Below are positions 1-6,376 of a stretch of DNA of 11,595 bases, piece by piece. Location of the stretch: contig WJIM01000010.1 in NCBI GenBank assembly GCA_014730285.1, forward strand, positions 1 through 11,595, given 5' to 3'. The first letter of the stretch is position 1. Each line of letters begins with the position of its first letter. Source of the DNA: Candidatus Zixiibacteriota bacterium (GTDB lineage Bacteria > Zixibacteria > MSB-5A5 > JAABVY01). The position numbers and the translations under genes were made by a program. Below the pieces are notes generated by a model. It ran no database searches and had not been told where the DNA came from. It worked only from the letters and a program-made list of their open reading frames with translations.

Positions 1-1
1 C

Positions 2-343
2 AAAACAAAGATCATGGTTGCATATCTCGAAGGCCGGCCGGTGGCCGCTGCGATCTTCTGTTATTACAGAAATACGGCGGGGGCATTTGCGGCCGGGATG
101 GATTATGAGTATCAGAAGATGCGTCCGGCGGATTTTGTCCAGTCGGAAATTATCAGATTTCTAATCGCGGCAGGCGTCAAGGAATACAATATGGGTGGAC
201 AGCTTGGCAGCAAGAGTCTGGATATATTCAAGAAGAAGCTGGGGGCCAAAGTCCACAGGTCGTATCTTGTGGGAAGACATCGCTTTCCGCAATTGAAGAA
301 AATGTTCGGCGGATTCCAGCCAGAGCAAAAGTCTCACTTCTGA
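2..343 (+). CDS. FemAB/BioF2-like GNAT acyltransferase, C-terminal part (5' end outside window)
   Basis: The frame is open from the left edge (codons Lys-Thr-Lys-Ile precede the first Met at 14), so this is the tail of a longer gene and the Met at 14 is internal. About 113 residues are visible. The layout is that of the C-terminal half of FemAB-like or BioF2-like GNAT acyltransferases (Acetyltransf_6 type): a strand with GRPVAAAIF, a tyrosine-rich strand, the sentence-like YQKMRPADFVQSEIIRF helix region, then YNMGGQLGSKSLDIFKKKLG. The last part matches the family habit of 'ydlGG...l..FKkkfG'. Such proteins transfer acyl or aminoacyl groups, often in cell-wall or exopolysaccharide loci. The substrate cannot be told because the N-terminal half is missing. 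FemAB-like proteins also accompany some PEP-CTERM loci, but nothing ties this one to the PEP-CTERM gene downstream. The family call is fairly safe; the exact role is unknown. Confidence 0.7.
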   Translation, partial: KTKIMVAYLEGRPVAAAIFCYYRNTAGAFAAGMDYEYQKMRPADFVQSEIIRFLIAAGVKEYNMGGQLGSKSLDIFKKKLGAKVHRSYLVGRHRFPQLKKMFGGFQPEQKSHF

Positions 344-732
344 AGAAGCTTAGATAAACCTGAGAGCGTCGAAATTCGTCATCACGAGGAGCGCAGCGAG
401 GTGGTGATCTCCGCGTTTATTCTCAAGGCAATTGCGGAGATTCCCACGCTCGTCCTAGCCTTTGGGGGGACTCATTGAAAATGACGTGTATCGAATTTTT
501 CGGTTTCGACAATCTTTGCCACATTGCCCTTAATACTATCCAATTATTTCGATTTTCTGAATCGTTTCAGTCCTGATCTTATCCAAATAAAATAGGAAAT
601 AAAATTAGAGCGAGGTGTGCCGAGATTATTGATAAAAACATACTTAACAAATACATAGATGTCTGCAATCGTGTACTCGAGAGCCTGAGCCTTTCGCCCC
701 TGTACGCGCGTGAACTTGAACTTGCAGGGAAA
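344..732. other. Intergenic stretch with a dispersed repeat and possible unconventional kinase start
   Basis: No separate gene is seen here. The first part (377-486) is the nested inverted repeat listed separately. From about 487 to 576 the DNA is AT-rich with no good hairpin. It contains TAATACTAT-like sequence near 531-539 that could serve as a -10 region, but no convincing -35 box at proper spacing. From 577 onward the kinase frame is open and protein-like, so the 3' part of this stretch is probably coding (see the kinase entry). Confidence 0.5.
377..486. repeat. Nested inverted-repeat element (GTCAT...ATGAC type), GATCTCCGC variant
   Basis: Outer arms CGTCAT (377-382) and ATGACG (481-486) are perfect inverted copies. 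Inside, ATCTCCGC (407-414) pairs perfectly with GCGGAGAT (434-441). The stem is extended by GTGG (401-404) against CCAC (444-447), leaving a loop of about 19 bases. The left half carries the GAGGAGCGCAGCGAGG text seen in intergenic elements of the 'CGTCATTGCGAGGAGCGAAGCGA...' kind that are scattered through many bacterial genomes. No coding frame is present. It is most likely a non-autonomous palindromic repeat. Copy number in this genome cannot be judged from one window. Confidence 0.75.
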
Positions 733-1899
733 ATGTTCGGACGATATAACATAGGCTTATCGCTGTATGATGATAATCCTGATAAGGCAGAATTCGCGGC
801 AACCCTGCGTTATGCAAATAATCAGTTCGAAATATTATCGGAACGCCGTCAAAATCCGGGCTTTATCTGGGAGATCAGGCGTAAAGATATTGAGAATGTT
901 GTTGAAAGGCGTGAAGAGCTGGTATTTAATCCGCATGAGATAGATGATAGTTGCCTGGTCAAACGAATCGGCATAGAATTTCCGATGGATTCGGCTGATA
1001 ATTGCGGTATTGAATCTCGCGACGGTCCCTGTGCAGATCTGAAAAGCAAATACGATGAGCTGGTTGATGAGCTGGATGAGCTTAGAGATTCAAGGGGCAG
1101 CCTGGTGACTGCCACGCGTCTGTCCTGCCTGACAAACTTCGTGTCCGGGGTAGCTCATGAAATAAACAATCCTGCGGGAGTGATTAAAAGCGGGCTGGAC
1201 AATTCCAGAAGAAGCTGGGATAAAATAGAAGAGGAATTTTTAAAGAATAAAGATATTAAAGAATTAGCTGACAATGGAAAGCTGCCCCGCTACGGCCGAA
1301 TACTCAAGGATAATCTGGATATCTCCGCCAAAGCACTGGATCGAATTACCGCGGTCGTAAAAAGCCTGGTCAGCTTTTCCAAACTGGATCAGGCTGAATG
1401 CCAGTATGTTGATATTCATGACGGTATCGAGAGCGCCATGAGACTTTTAAGCCATGAATCGGATGGACGAATCGAGATCGAAAAAAAGTATGGAGGGCTT
1501 CCCCGTATAATGTGCTATCCCAGCCAGATAAATCATGTATTCCTGAATCTTCTCAAAAATGCTATGCAGGCAATTGAAAAAAGCGGAAAAGTGACAATCA
1601 AAACGGCCTCCGATGAAGATAATATCTATGTGAAAATACAGGATACCGGCAAAGGCATACCGGCCGAGCGCATGCATTCGCTTTTCGATATCGACTTCAG
1701 GAGATCGGGAAATCGTGTGAAGATGAGAAGCGGCCTTACCAGCAGCCTGAATATCATCCGGAATCATACAGGCGACTTCGATATACAGAGCCAGCCCGGC
1801 GAGGGCACAACTGTCACATTAAGCCTGCCAATTGTCCAAACAAGCTGCGGCCGGACTGATTCAAAACGTTCTGCAAACGAGATTCAGACCAAGCGATAA
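733..1899 (+). CDS. Soluble histidine kinase (HisKA + HATPase_c), divergent G2 box
   Basis: From the ATG at 733 the protein has 388 residues. The first ~110 match no domain I recognise. A short charged helix (DLKSKYDELVDELDELRDSR, about 102-121) leads into the dimerisation helix with H-box GVAHEINNP; the phospho-acceptor is His142. The ATPase domain shows N-box NLLKNAMQAI (Asn276) and G1 box DTGKGIP (Asp304). The F/G2 region reads LFDIDFRRSGNRVKMRSGL, lacking the usual GxGLGL, and the C-terminal strand is GEGTTVTLSLP. No membrane segment or signal peptide is seen, so it is probably cytosolic. No receiver-domain partner lies in the window. The start is uncertain: AGGG sits only 3 bases before ATG 733, while the frame is open back to a TGA at 574-576 and reads like protein from about 604 (e.g. 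NKYIDVCNRVLESL) with no ATG, GTG or TTG. An ATT start at 604 or 625 is possible. Transcription ends at the hairpin just after the stop. Confidence 0.88.
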   Translation: MFGRYNIGLSLYDDNPDKAEFAATLRYANNQFEILSERRQNPGFIWEIRRKDIENVVERREELVFNPHEIDDSCLVKRIGIEFPMDSADNCGIESRDGPCADLKSKYDELVDELDELRDSRGSLVTATRLSCLTNFVSGVAHEINNPAGVIKSGLDNSRRSWDKIEEEFLKNKDIKELADNGKLPRYGRILKDNLDISAKALDRITAVVKSLVSFSKLDQAECQYVDIHDGIESAMRLLSHESDGRIEIEKKYGGLPRIMCYPSQINHVFLNLLKNAMQAIEKSGKVTIKTASDEDNIYVKIQDTGKGIPAERMHSLFDIDFRRSGNRVKMRSGLTSSLNIIRNHTGDFDIQSQPGEGTTVTLSLPIVQTSCGRTDSKRSANEIQTKR

Positions 1900-1931
1900 A
1901 AAAACAGACAGCCTTGAAGACTGTCTGTTTT
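1898..1931. terminator. Bidirectional rho-independent terminator between convergent genes
   Basis: CAGACAG (1905-1911) and CTGTCTG (1921-1927) form a perfect 7-bp stem around a 9-base loop. It is flanked by A7 (1898-1904) on the left and TTTT (1928-1931) on the right. Read on the - strand, the hairpin is followed by seven U, giving a strong terminator for the PEP-CTERM gene. Read on the + strand, it is followed by four U and serves the kinase gene, whose TAA stop overlaps the A tract. Confidence 0.88.
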
Positions 1932-1951
1932 AATCAAAATATTATCAAAGA

Positions 1952-2626
1952 CTATTTTCTACGCCGCCTGATAACACCGGCTCCGGCCATTCCCAGTCCC
2001 AAAAGCAGAAGAGTTGTCGGTTCCGGAATAGCACTGACCGAGACAATCATGTCATTATGATCGTAATCGGGACCTGCGCCGCTGTCGTCGATATAAAGCA
2101 GATAATCGAAATTACCGGTGGTCGAGAAATCATGATTAGAAGTATAGAATTCGTAGGTGGCATTCATACCGCGGTAAGCACGCACATCATAAAGATAGAA
2201 AAACTGGTAATCGTTTTTATTCGTGCCGCTGGTAGCCAGCCATTGACGCTGAGATGTCAGAAACGGCTCGTCTGAGTCAACCAGACCGTCTTCATCATGA
2301 TCGGCATGAAACCAAAGGCCTATCTCTTTGCCCTGCGGAATATAAGTATAGTCACTTACGACCGCGGATGCCGATCCGGGAAAAATCAAGCCTGAGGCGA
2401 GGGACTCATCGTAAAACCCAAGGTTGTTCTTGGCTTTCCAGGCGGCAAATTCAGCCATCAGCGTCCATTCCTGAACACCGCCGTCAAAACTGATCGTAAC
2501 ATCATCATTGATATCTCGCAACGGCTCAACCATCATACCGTTAATATAAAGGCTTGAAATGCCGTAGGCATTACCGACTCCAACGAAAAGGAAAGCCGCC
2601 AAAGCCAAAATAAACAATTTCTTCAT
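1952..2626 (-). CDS. PEP-CTERM sorting-domain surface protein
   Basis: 224 residues. Residues 1-20 are a Sec signal peptide (MKKLFILALAAFLFVGVGNA). The C-terminus is a textbook PEP-CTERM signal: PEP at 201-203, a hydrophobic helix at about 204-219, and the basic tail RRRRK. By family knowledge, an exosortase cleaves such proteins at this signal during export to the surface or exopolysaccharide matrix; no exosortase gene is in this window. The middle is a secreted beta-type domain of unknown function. It has two acidic stretches that could bind calcium: DHDEDGLVDSDE (109-120) and DSGAGPDYDHND (181-192). The second resembles the end of DUF4114-type domains (D.DyND followed by a strand), but that match is only by eye. 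AGGAGA (2632-2637) lies 5 bases before ATG 2626, supporting the start. The gene stands alone: its own sigma-54 promoter upstream, a strong terminator downstream. Confidence 0.93.
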   Translation of the reverse strand: MKKLFILALAAFLFVGVGNAYGISSLYINGMMVEPLRDINDDVTISFDGGVQEWTLMAEFAAWKAKNNLGFYDESLASGLIFPGSASAVVSDYTYIPQGKEIGLWFHADHDEDGLVDSDEPFLTSQRQWLATSGTNKNDYQFFYLYDVRAYRGMNATYEFYTSNHDFSTTGNFDYLLYIDDSGAGPDYDHNDMIVSVSAIPEPTTLLLLGLGMAGAGVIRRRRK

Positions 2627-2631
2627 ACTTA

Positions 2632-2637
2632 TCTCCT
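2632..2637 (-). promoter_or_regulatory. Ribosome binding site of the PEP-CTERM gene
   Basis: On the - strand AGGAGA lies 5 bases before the ATG at 2626, a strong Shine-Dalgarno match that fixes the start at the signal-peptide Met. Confidence 0.8.
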
Positions 2638-2677
2638 ATCATATCAAAGCGTTTTCGAACTTTCATACATCTATTTA

Positions 2678-2693
2678 AGCAATCCGTATGCCA
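2678..2693 (-). promoter_or_regulatory. Sigma-54 (RpoN) -24/-12 promoter of the PEP-CTERM gene
   Basis: On the - strand the sequence is TGGCATACGGATTGCT. Compared with the sigma-54 consensus TGGCACG-N4-TTGC(A/T), the GG of the -24 element and the GC of the -12 element are both present with exactly 10 bases between them, and TGGCA and TTGCT match fully. Transcription would begin about 12 bases downstream, near 2666, giving a leader of about 40 bases to the ATG at 2626. By family knowledge, PEP-CTERM genes in several EPS-forming bacteria depend on RpoN and the PrsK/PrsR two-component pair. The binding site of an enhancer-binding protein should lie in 2700-2831, but I see no convincing repeat there. 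Confidence 0.7.
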
Positions 2694-2831
2694 TCCGAGA
2701 ATATATCGCAAGCTGCTGGATATCATAAGGATATGTGTTTGAATGAGAGTGACGATGTGCAGAATAATTCACAGTTTTAGCATTGATGGAAATAGTTTTG
2801 CATAATGAAGTTCTGAATGCTTTTATGGAGT

Positions 2832-4232
2832 CTATTTGAGTGAAAAAGCTTGTACGAGGTTCAGGCCGCTTTCCAGAACTCTATAGCCCTCAACAGATTT
2901 GCTTTCGACAATATTGCCCTCAAAATCCACAAAATCGAAGGTAATATCATAAACTCCCGGTTCAAGCTCCAGATCGGAGATATAAATACGGTCGGGAAGG
3001 AGACGGGAACACCGCAGGTCGGCATTTTCCAGAATATCGGTGCCGATATCAATAGCCACTTTTTTAAGCCATCCTCCCACACCGCCCGTGTCGGCTTTTT
3101 CCTTGGCTTCATGTGCCAGAAGCCCCTTGACTATCGCACGAGCCAGTGTCCTGATATACATTAAGGTCTTACGCGCCTCATAGGTCTCCTGCGAGACATT
3201 ACCGATATCCTCGATAAGCTGAAGCTGGCCTGCCTTTTCACCGTTGATCTTCACAAACACACGGTCAATTGCTGAGGGCCTTTCTATTAAAATGGGAATT
3301 GCGAATTTGAAATAATAATCCTCTGATACTGGAAGCGGAATATGGCCGTATTCGATATCCGAGGAATCCGGGCCGTCATACAAAATCTGCACCAGATTCA
3401 GATCTTTGTCGGTTCTTAATCTCAGGTTCAATGCCTCCTTTACGGGTGATCTGCCTGCGAGAGCAACCACGCTCAGAATCGATCCATTATCGGATTTATA
3501 TTTCATCTCCGGCAGGGGAAAATCGTAAACATCAGGCTGGCTGTGAAAGGCATCCTTAAGATAATCATAAGCAATACGGGCGTTATCATAATCGCCCTCG
3601 GCGGCAAACAGATGCATCCCCAGATAGCGTGCGAAGGCATCATTGTTGAAACGGACATCCGGGACTTCGTATTTTATTCCGGATACAACAGTGTCCTCAT
3701 CGGCAGTCTTCTGGAATTTATCGGCTAAGTCAACATATTTCTGCTCCAGAAGCTCGAGTTTGAGAATCGCGCGGCGTATTTCCACAAAGGCGTCCTCGGC
3801 GTCATCCATAGCAAGAAAATTCAGCGCCTTGAAAATATTCGTATAAAGAACCTCGTAGTCCTCGCCGGGATATTCGAGGACATTATCATTTATGACATAA
3901 GATAATGCTGCCCGGGAGATGCTTTTGGTAAAGAGCTCCTCGGCGGAATTCTCCGCCATTGTCAGCCTGGCGTTGCTGGTATCGAAATTTGCGGCATAAT
4001 AATTCGCCAGGCCGGCATCCATGTAGTAGAGAAACCGATCTTTCTCGGCGAATTTGTTCTTTTCCCGGGCCTGTTCGAGTTTGACGACTGCGGAGTCATA
4101 TTCCCCCTCCAGAAGATCGGCGTTAATCGGATCGTAAAAGCCTTTCTGAGTAGAGAGGGAACTGCACGATACAAAAATGGAAAAGATCAGAATCGCCCGG
4201 GGTATTATTTTCAGGCGATTTATAATATTCAA
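2832..4232 (-). CDS. COG3014-like lipoprotein with TPR-like region
   Basis: 466 residues from a TTG start. The N-terminus is a lipoprotein signal: basic NIINRLK, a hydrophobic stretch, and Cys23 in FVSCSS. Ser after the Cys would send it to the outer membrane by the Lol rule. Residues ~35-230 are rich in helices spaced like TPR units (LLEGEYDSAVVKLEQA, ANYYAANFDTSNARL, MHLFAAEGDYDNARIAYDYL). The C-terminal part is mixed and ends in strands typical of a beta domain (LEPGVYDITFDFVDFEGN). Overall length, layout and the LpoB-like gene just upstream fit the uncharacterised COG3014 family, which I recall as often lying beside COG3417/LpoB genes. The start overlaps little: 7 bases separate it from the stop of the upstream gene, so the two are translationally coupled in one operon. 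The next in-frame Met is at residue 50, after the lipobox, so TTG is the sensible start. Its function is unknown; a role in envelope or peptidoglycan upkeep is inferred from its neighbour. Confidence 0.8.
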   Translation of the reverse strand: MNIINRLKIIPRAILIFSIFVSCSSLSTQKGFYDPINADLLEGEYDSAVVKLEQAREKNKFAEKDRFLYYMDAGLANYYAANFDTSNARLTMAENSAEELFTKSISRAALSYVINDNVLEYPGEDYEVLYTNIFKALNFLAMDDAEDAFVEIRRAILKLELLEQKYVDLADKFQKTADEDTVVSGIKYEVPDVRFNNDAFARYLGMHLFAAEGDYDNARIAYDYLKDAFHSQPDVYDFPLPEMKYKSDNGSILSVVALAGRSPVKEALNLRLRTDKDLNLVQILYDGPDSSDIEYGHIPLPVSEDYYFKFAIPILIERPSAIDRVFVKINGEKAGQLQLIEDIGNVSQETYEARKTLMYIRTLARAIVKGLLAHEAKEKADTGGVGGWLKKVAIDIGTDILENADLRCSRLLPDRIYISDLELEPGVYDITFDFVDFEGNIVESKSVEGYRVLESGLNLVQAFSLK

Positions 4233-4237
4233 TTTCG

Positions 4238-4244
4238 ACCTACC
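4238..4244 (-). promoter_or_regulatory. Ribosome binding site that supports the TTG start at 4232
   Basis: On the - strand GGTAGGT precedes the TTG codon by 5 bases, and the TAG inside it is the stop codon of the upstream LpoB-like gene. Stop and Shine-Dalgarno overlap, which favours coupled translation of the two lipoproteins and supports an unusual TTG start. Confidence 0.6.
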
Positions 4245-4836
4245 ACTTTGTACTGCCCTGCGAGATACCCTTCTTGATAACCTTGTTGCCTATCCAGACC
4301 TTTTCGTTTGTCTCGATATTGATCAGCTCCAGATCGGTCTGGTAAGAGACCGTCATCTTGCCCTCGATCTGGTCAGTGATCGATTTTATCGCGCCCAGGA
4401 GTATGAAATCGGCACCGAGCTCCTCACGTAGTTTCTTCTTGGTTTCCTCCGAAGCCCATTCATCCTGCTCGAAGCGCTCCTCACGGACATCATCACGCTG
4501 GAATTTATTGGCAACGAAACGAACCTTGCCGGAGTTGATCAGTTCACGCTCGAAATCGGTTGTGAATGTTTCCACATCGATATGCTCAGAAGATTTGTTT
4601 CTGATTCTGCCAACGGTAACCACAGGACGTTCGCCATTATCCTCAACGAAGTTGATAAGCCACGGTCTGTTGAGGGCATCTGTCACCATCTCCTCGGCCA
4701 CCAGACGAGAATCGGTATCGTTCCATTTACCGCTCAAATCTGTCTGGGTTTCAGGGTCCATGCGGGTGACCTGACGCTGAGAACTGCATCCGATTAAAAG
4801 CAGCATTGCCAAGCTGAGAATTATGATTTTCTTCAT
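4240..4836 (-). CDS. LpoB-like penicillin-binding-protein activator lipoprotein (COG3417 family)
   Basis: 198 residues from ATG 4836. The signal is a clear lipoprotein type: MKKIIILSLAMLLLIGC, with Cys17 in LIGC and Ser at +2 for outer-membrane sorting. The body contains the features of the LpoB/COG3417 fold: VAEEMVTDALNRPWL, then VTVGRIRNKSSEHID, FTTDFERELINSGKV, ADFILLGAIKSI and a closing strand LINIETNEKVWIG. In enterobacteria LpoB reaches through the peptidoglycan to activate PBP1B (about 213 aa, similar length). Whether this protein does so here is inference, as no PBP gene is present. The frame stays open upstream to 5019, but that extension would overlap the end of the HEAT gene and put the signal peptide inside the protein. 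AAAGGGA before 4836 fixes the start. It forms an operon with the COG3014-like gene. Confidence 0.85.
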   Translation of the reverse strand: MKKIIILSLAMLLLIGCSSQRQVTRMDPETQTDLSGKWNDTDSRLVAEEMVTDALNRPWLINFVEDNGERPVVTVGRIRNKSSEHIDVETFTTDFERELINSGKVRFVANKFQRDDVREERFEQDEWASEETKKKLREELGADFILLGAIKSITDQIEGKMTVSYQTDLELINIETNEKVWIGNKVIKKGISQGSTKW

Positions 4837-4843
4837 TTTAAAA

Positions 4844-4850
4844 TCCCTTT
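4844..4850 (-). promoter_or_regulatory. Ribosome binding site that decides the LpoB-like start
   Basis: AAAGGGA on the - strand lies 7 bases before ATG 4836, directly ahead of the lipoprotein signal peptide. This favours 4836 over the longer open frame that reaches 5019. Confidence 0.7.
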
Positions 4851-4885
4851 CTGTATGATAAAAATTCCAATTTAGCCCGTTATTG

Positions 4886-4891
4886 ATTATA
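4886..4891 (-). promoter_or_regulatory. Possible -10 box for the LpoB-like/COG3014-like operon
   Basis: A perfect TATAAT on the - strand lies in a very AT-rich 133-base gap and would start transcription about 40 bases before ATG 4836. The -35 region at 16-18 bases spacing has no good match (TTGACG is only 10 bases away), so in such AT-rich DNA this is tentative. Confidence 0.3.
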
Positions 4892-4969
4892 TGATATATA
4901 GCGTCAAAATGATAAAAAGTTTTTAGTTTTTTTGACAAGTTATTTTTGTGTGAGATGTTTGTCTTTCGA

Positions 4970-6301
4970 TCAGATATGAGGAATTGTATTGCTTTCGACT
5001 CCAAGCTGTTTAAGGGCATCTTTACAATAAAGTATAACAGATTTTGATGCTGAGTCTTTTAAGACATTTTTGATCGCTGGAATGGCTTTGGGTGAGCCCA
5101 GTCTGCCCAATGCGAGAATTGCACTTTCCTTGACATCCTCGTTCTCAGTCCCTTTCTCCAGCAAATTGATTATTGGGTCGACTGCTCTCTGATCTCCAAT
5201 CCGGCCAAGTGTATTAATCACCGCCCGTTTAACCTTTATTCGCATTTCAACTGAGTCAAAAATTTTCTCATTATTCAAGCGATTTAGTATACCCAATAAC
5301 GGCGCTACGGCTCTTTTATCGTCAAATTCACTTAGAGCATCTGCGGCAAATTGCATGGTTCTTTTATCATCCAATGCTTCCATAATTGCATGAAAAGCGC
5401 TGTCGCCTCCAAAATATCCCAATGTGTAAATCAGTTCATCTAATTCTTTCTCCGGGTCCGCTCTCACATTTCCGAGGGAGTCCTCATTTGATGATATTGA
5501 TAAAGCTTCGGACAATCTATTAATGATCGGTCCTACCGCTTCCTTACTGCCTATCCTGCTCAGTGCAAACAAAGCTGATATCCTTACGCTGGAATTATCA
5601 TCATTAAGCAGTTCACAGATGTCATTTGTGATAGTGCTATCGCCATACAAACTCAAAGCATCTGCAATAGCTATTTTAACCTCGTCATCAGGATCACTTA
5701 TCATTTTGATTAGCTTGGGATACGCATCCTTCCTGGCAATATCGGTATAAGCCCATACGGCACCTGATCGCAATGTTGGATCATCAGATTCAAGATACTC
5801 TTCGGTTTTCTGCAATGTAAGTTTGCCCGGATTCCTTCCTAACCAAAACAACAGCCACCTCTTGGCATCAGACTGCCACGACCCGTTCAGCTTATCAGTC
5901 ACAATCGGCATCGCAACTTTAATATCATGCTTCATTAGAATACTGATGGCCCAAATAGCGATGTCTGTATCCTTTTCATACCTTCCAATCGACATTAGTA
6001 TTTCAGAAACATGATCCTGTTCCATAAATTGCATTGCGGATATTATAGCCACACGCGTTCTCGAATCCGAGTTTAAATATAATATCTGCAGCCGTTTAAG
6101 CAATAACCCTTCATATTGCTTGATTTCCGGAATAAAAATACCATGAACTCGCGGAGAACTATTCTTCAGATTTTCAATTAATTCTTTCAGATGGCGGGAA
6201 TCTGTCAAAGCGAGATATGCCCGTTGGTACTGAGCTACAAAAAGGCCAATCAGAAGACCAAGACATATAATCGTGTAAATTATTTTGCCAATCGGTTTCA
6301 T
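4970..6301 (-). CDS. Membrane-anchored HEAT-repeat protein
   Basis: 443 residues. Residues ~8-25 (IYTIICLGLLIGLFVAQY) form one N-terminal membrane segment without a lipobox at Cys13, so it is probably an anchor with the rest outside the cytoplasm. From about residue 75 to the end the protein is a chain of helical pairs of HEAT / PBS-lyase type, each with the usual D-x-x-V/L-R-x-x-A-x-x-A-L-x-x-I/L-G pattern, e.g. DPTLRSGAVWAYTDIA, SVRISALFALSRIGSKEAV, VKRAVINTLGRIGDQRAV and VKESAILALGRLGSPKAI. A charged, non-repeating insert (about 262-285) interrupts the chain. Such repeats are binding scaffolds; no catalytic site is seen and the partner is unknown. The gene is clearly richer in A+T than the flanking LemA/M48 genes. 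No strong ribosome binding site precedes the ATG; a TATAGAAT-like sequence lies in the 75-base upstream gap. It sits between two envelope operons but seems to be its own transcription unit. Confidence 0.85.
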   Translation of the reverse strand: MKPIGKIIYTIICLGLLIGLFVAQYQRAYLALTDSRHLKELIENLKNSSPRVHGIFIPEIKQYEGLLLKRLQILYLNSDSRTRVAIISAMQFMEQDHVSEILMSIGRYEKDTDIAIWAISILMKHDIKVAMPIVTDKLNGSWQSDAKRWLLFWLGRNPGKLTLQKTEEYLESDDPTLRSGAVWAYTDIARKDAYPKLIKMISDPDDEVKIAIADALSLYGDSTITNDICELLNDDNSSVRISALFALSRIGSKEAVGPIINRLSEALSISSNEDSLGNVRADPEKELDELIYTLGYFGGDSAFHAIMEALDDKRTMQFAADALSEFDDKRAVAPLLGILNRLNNEKIFDSVEMRIKVKRAVINTLGRIGDQRAVDPIINLLEKGTENEDVKESAILALGRLGSPKAIPAIKNVLKDSASKSVILYCKDALKQLGVESNTIPHI

Positions 6302-6376
6302 AAGAAACGGTACTTTTTCAACAGTCTATTCTATATAACAAACGGACAAAATCGAAAAACATCAAAAACTTTTGGC

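Noticed and set aside
2700..2831. Short palindromes such as GAATAATTC (near 2762-2770) and GCAT...ATGC (near 2800-2820) as binding sites for an enhancer-binding protein of the sigma-54 promoter.
   Set aside because: They are too short, occur once each, and are expected by chance in AT-rich DNA.
2797..2831. Terminator for the COG3014-like gene formed by GCATTC...ATGC.
   Set aside because: The stem is only about 4 bp and no proper U tract follows.
2861..3112. An 83-residue open frame on the - strand inside the COG3014-like gene.
   Set aside because: It is another frame of a convincing lipoprotein gene and shows no domain or start signal of its own.
4920..4970. Terminator of the HEAT gene formed by GACAA...TTGTC followed by an A-rich run.
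   Set aside because: The 5-bp stem with a loop of about 19 bases is weak, and the tract after it is A rather than U on the coding strand.
4837..5019. N-terminal extension of the LpoB-like protein to a start at 5019.
   Set aside because: It would overlap the end of the HEAT gene and put the lipoprotein signal peptide at residue 62. A good Shine-Dalgarno precedes 4836, and the extension is AT-rich sequence without protein character.
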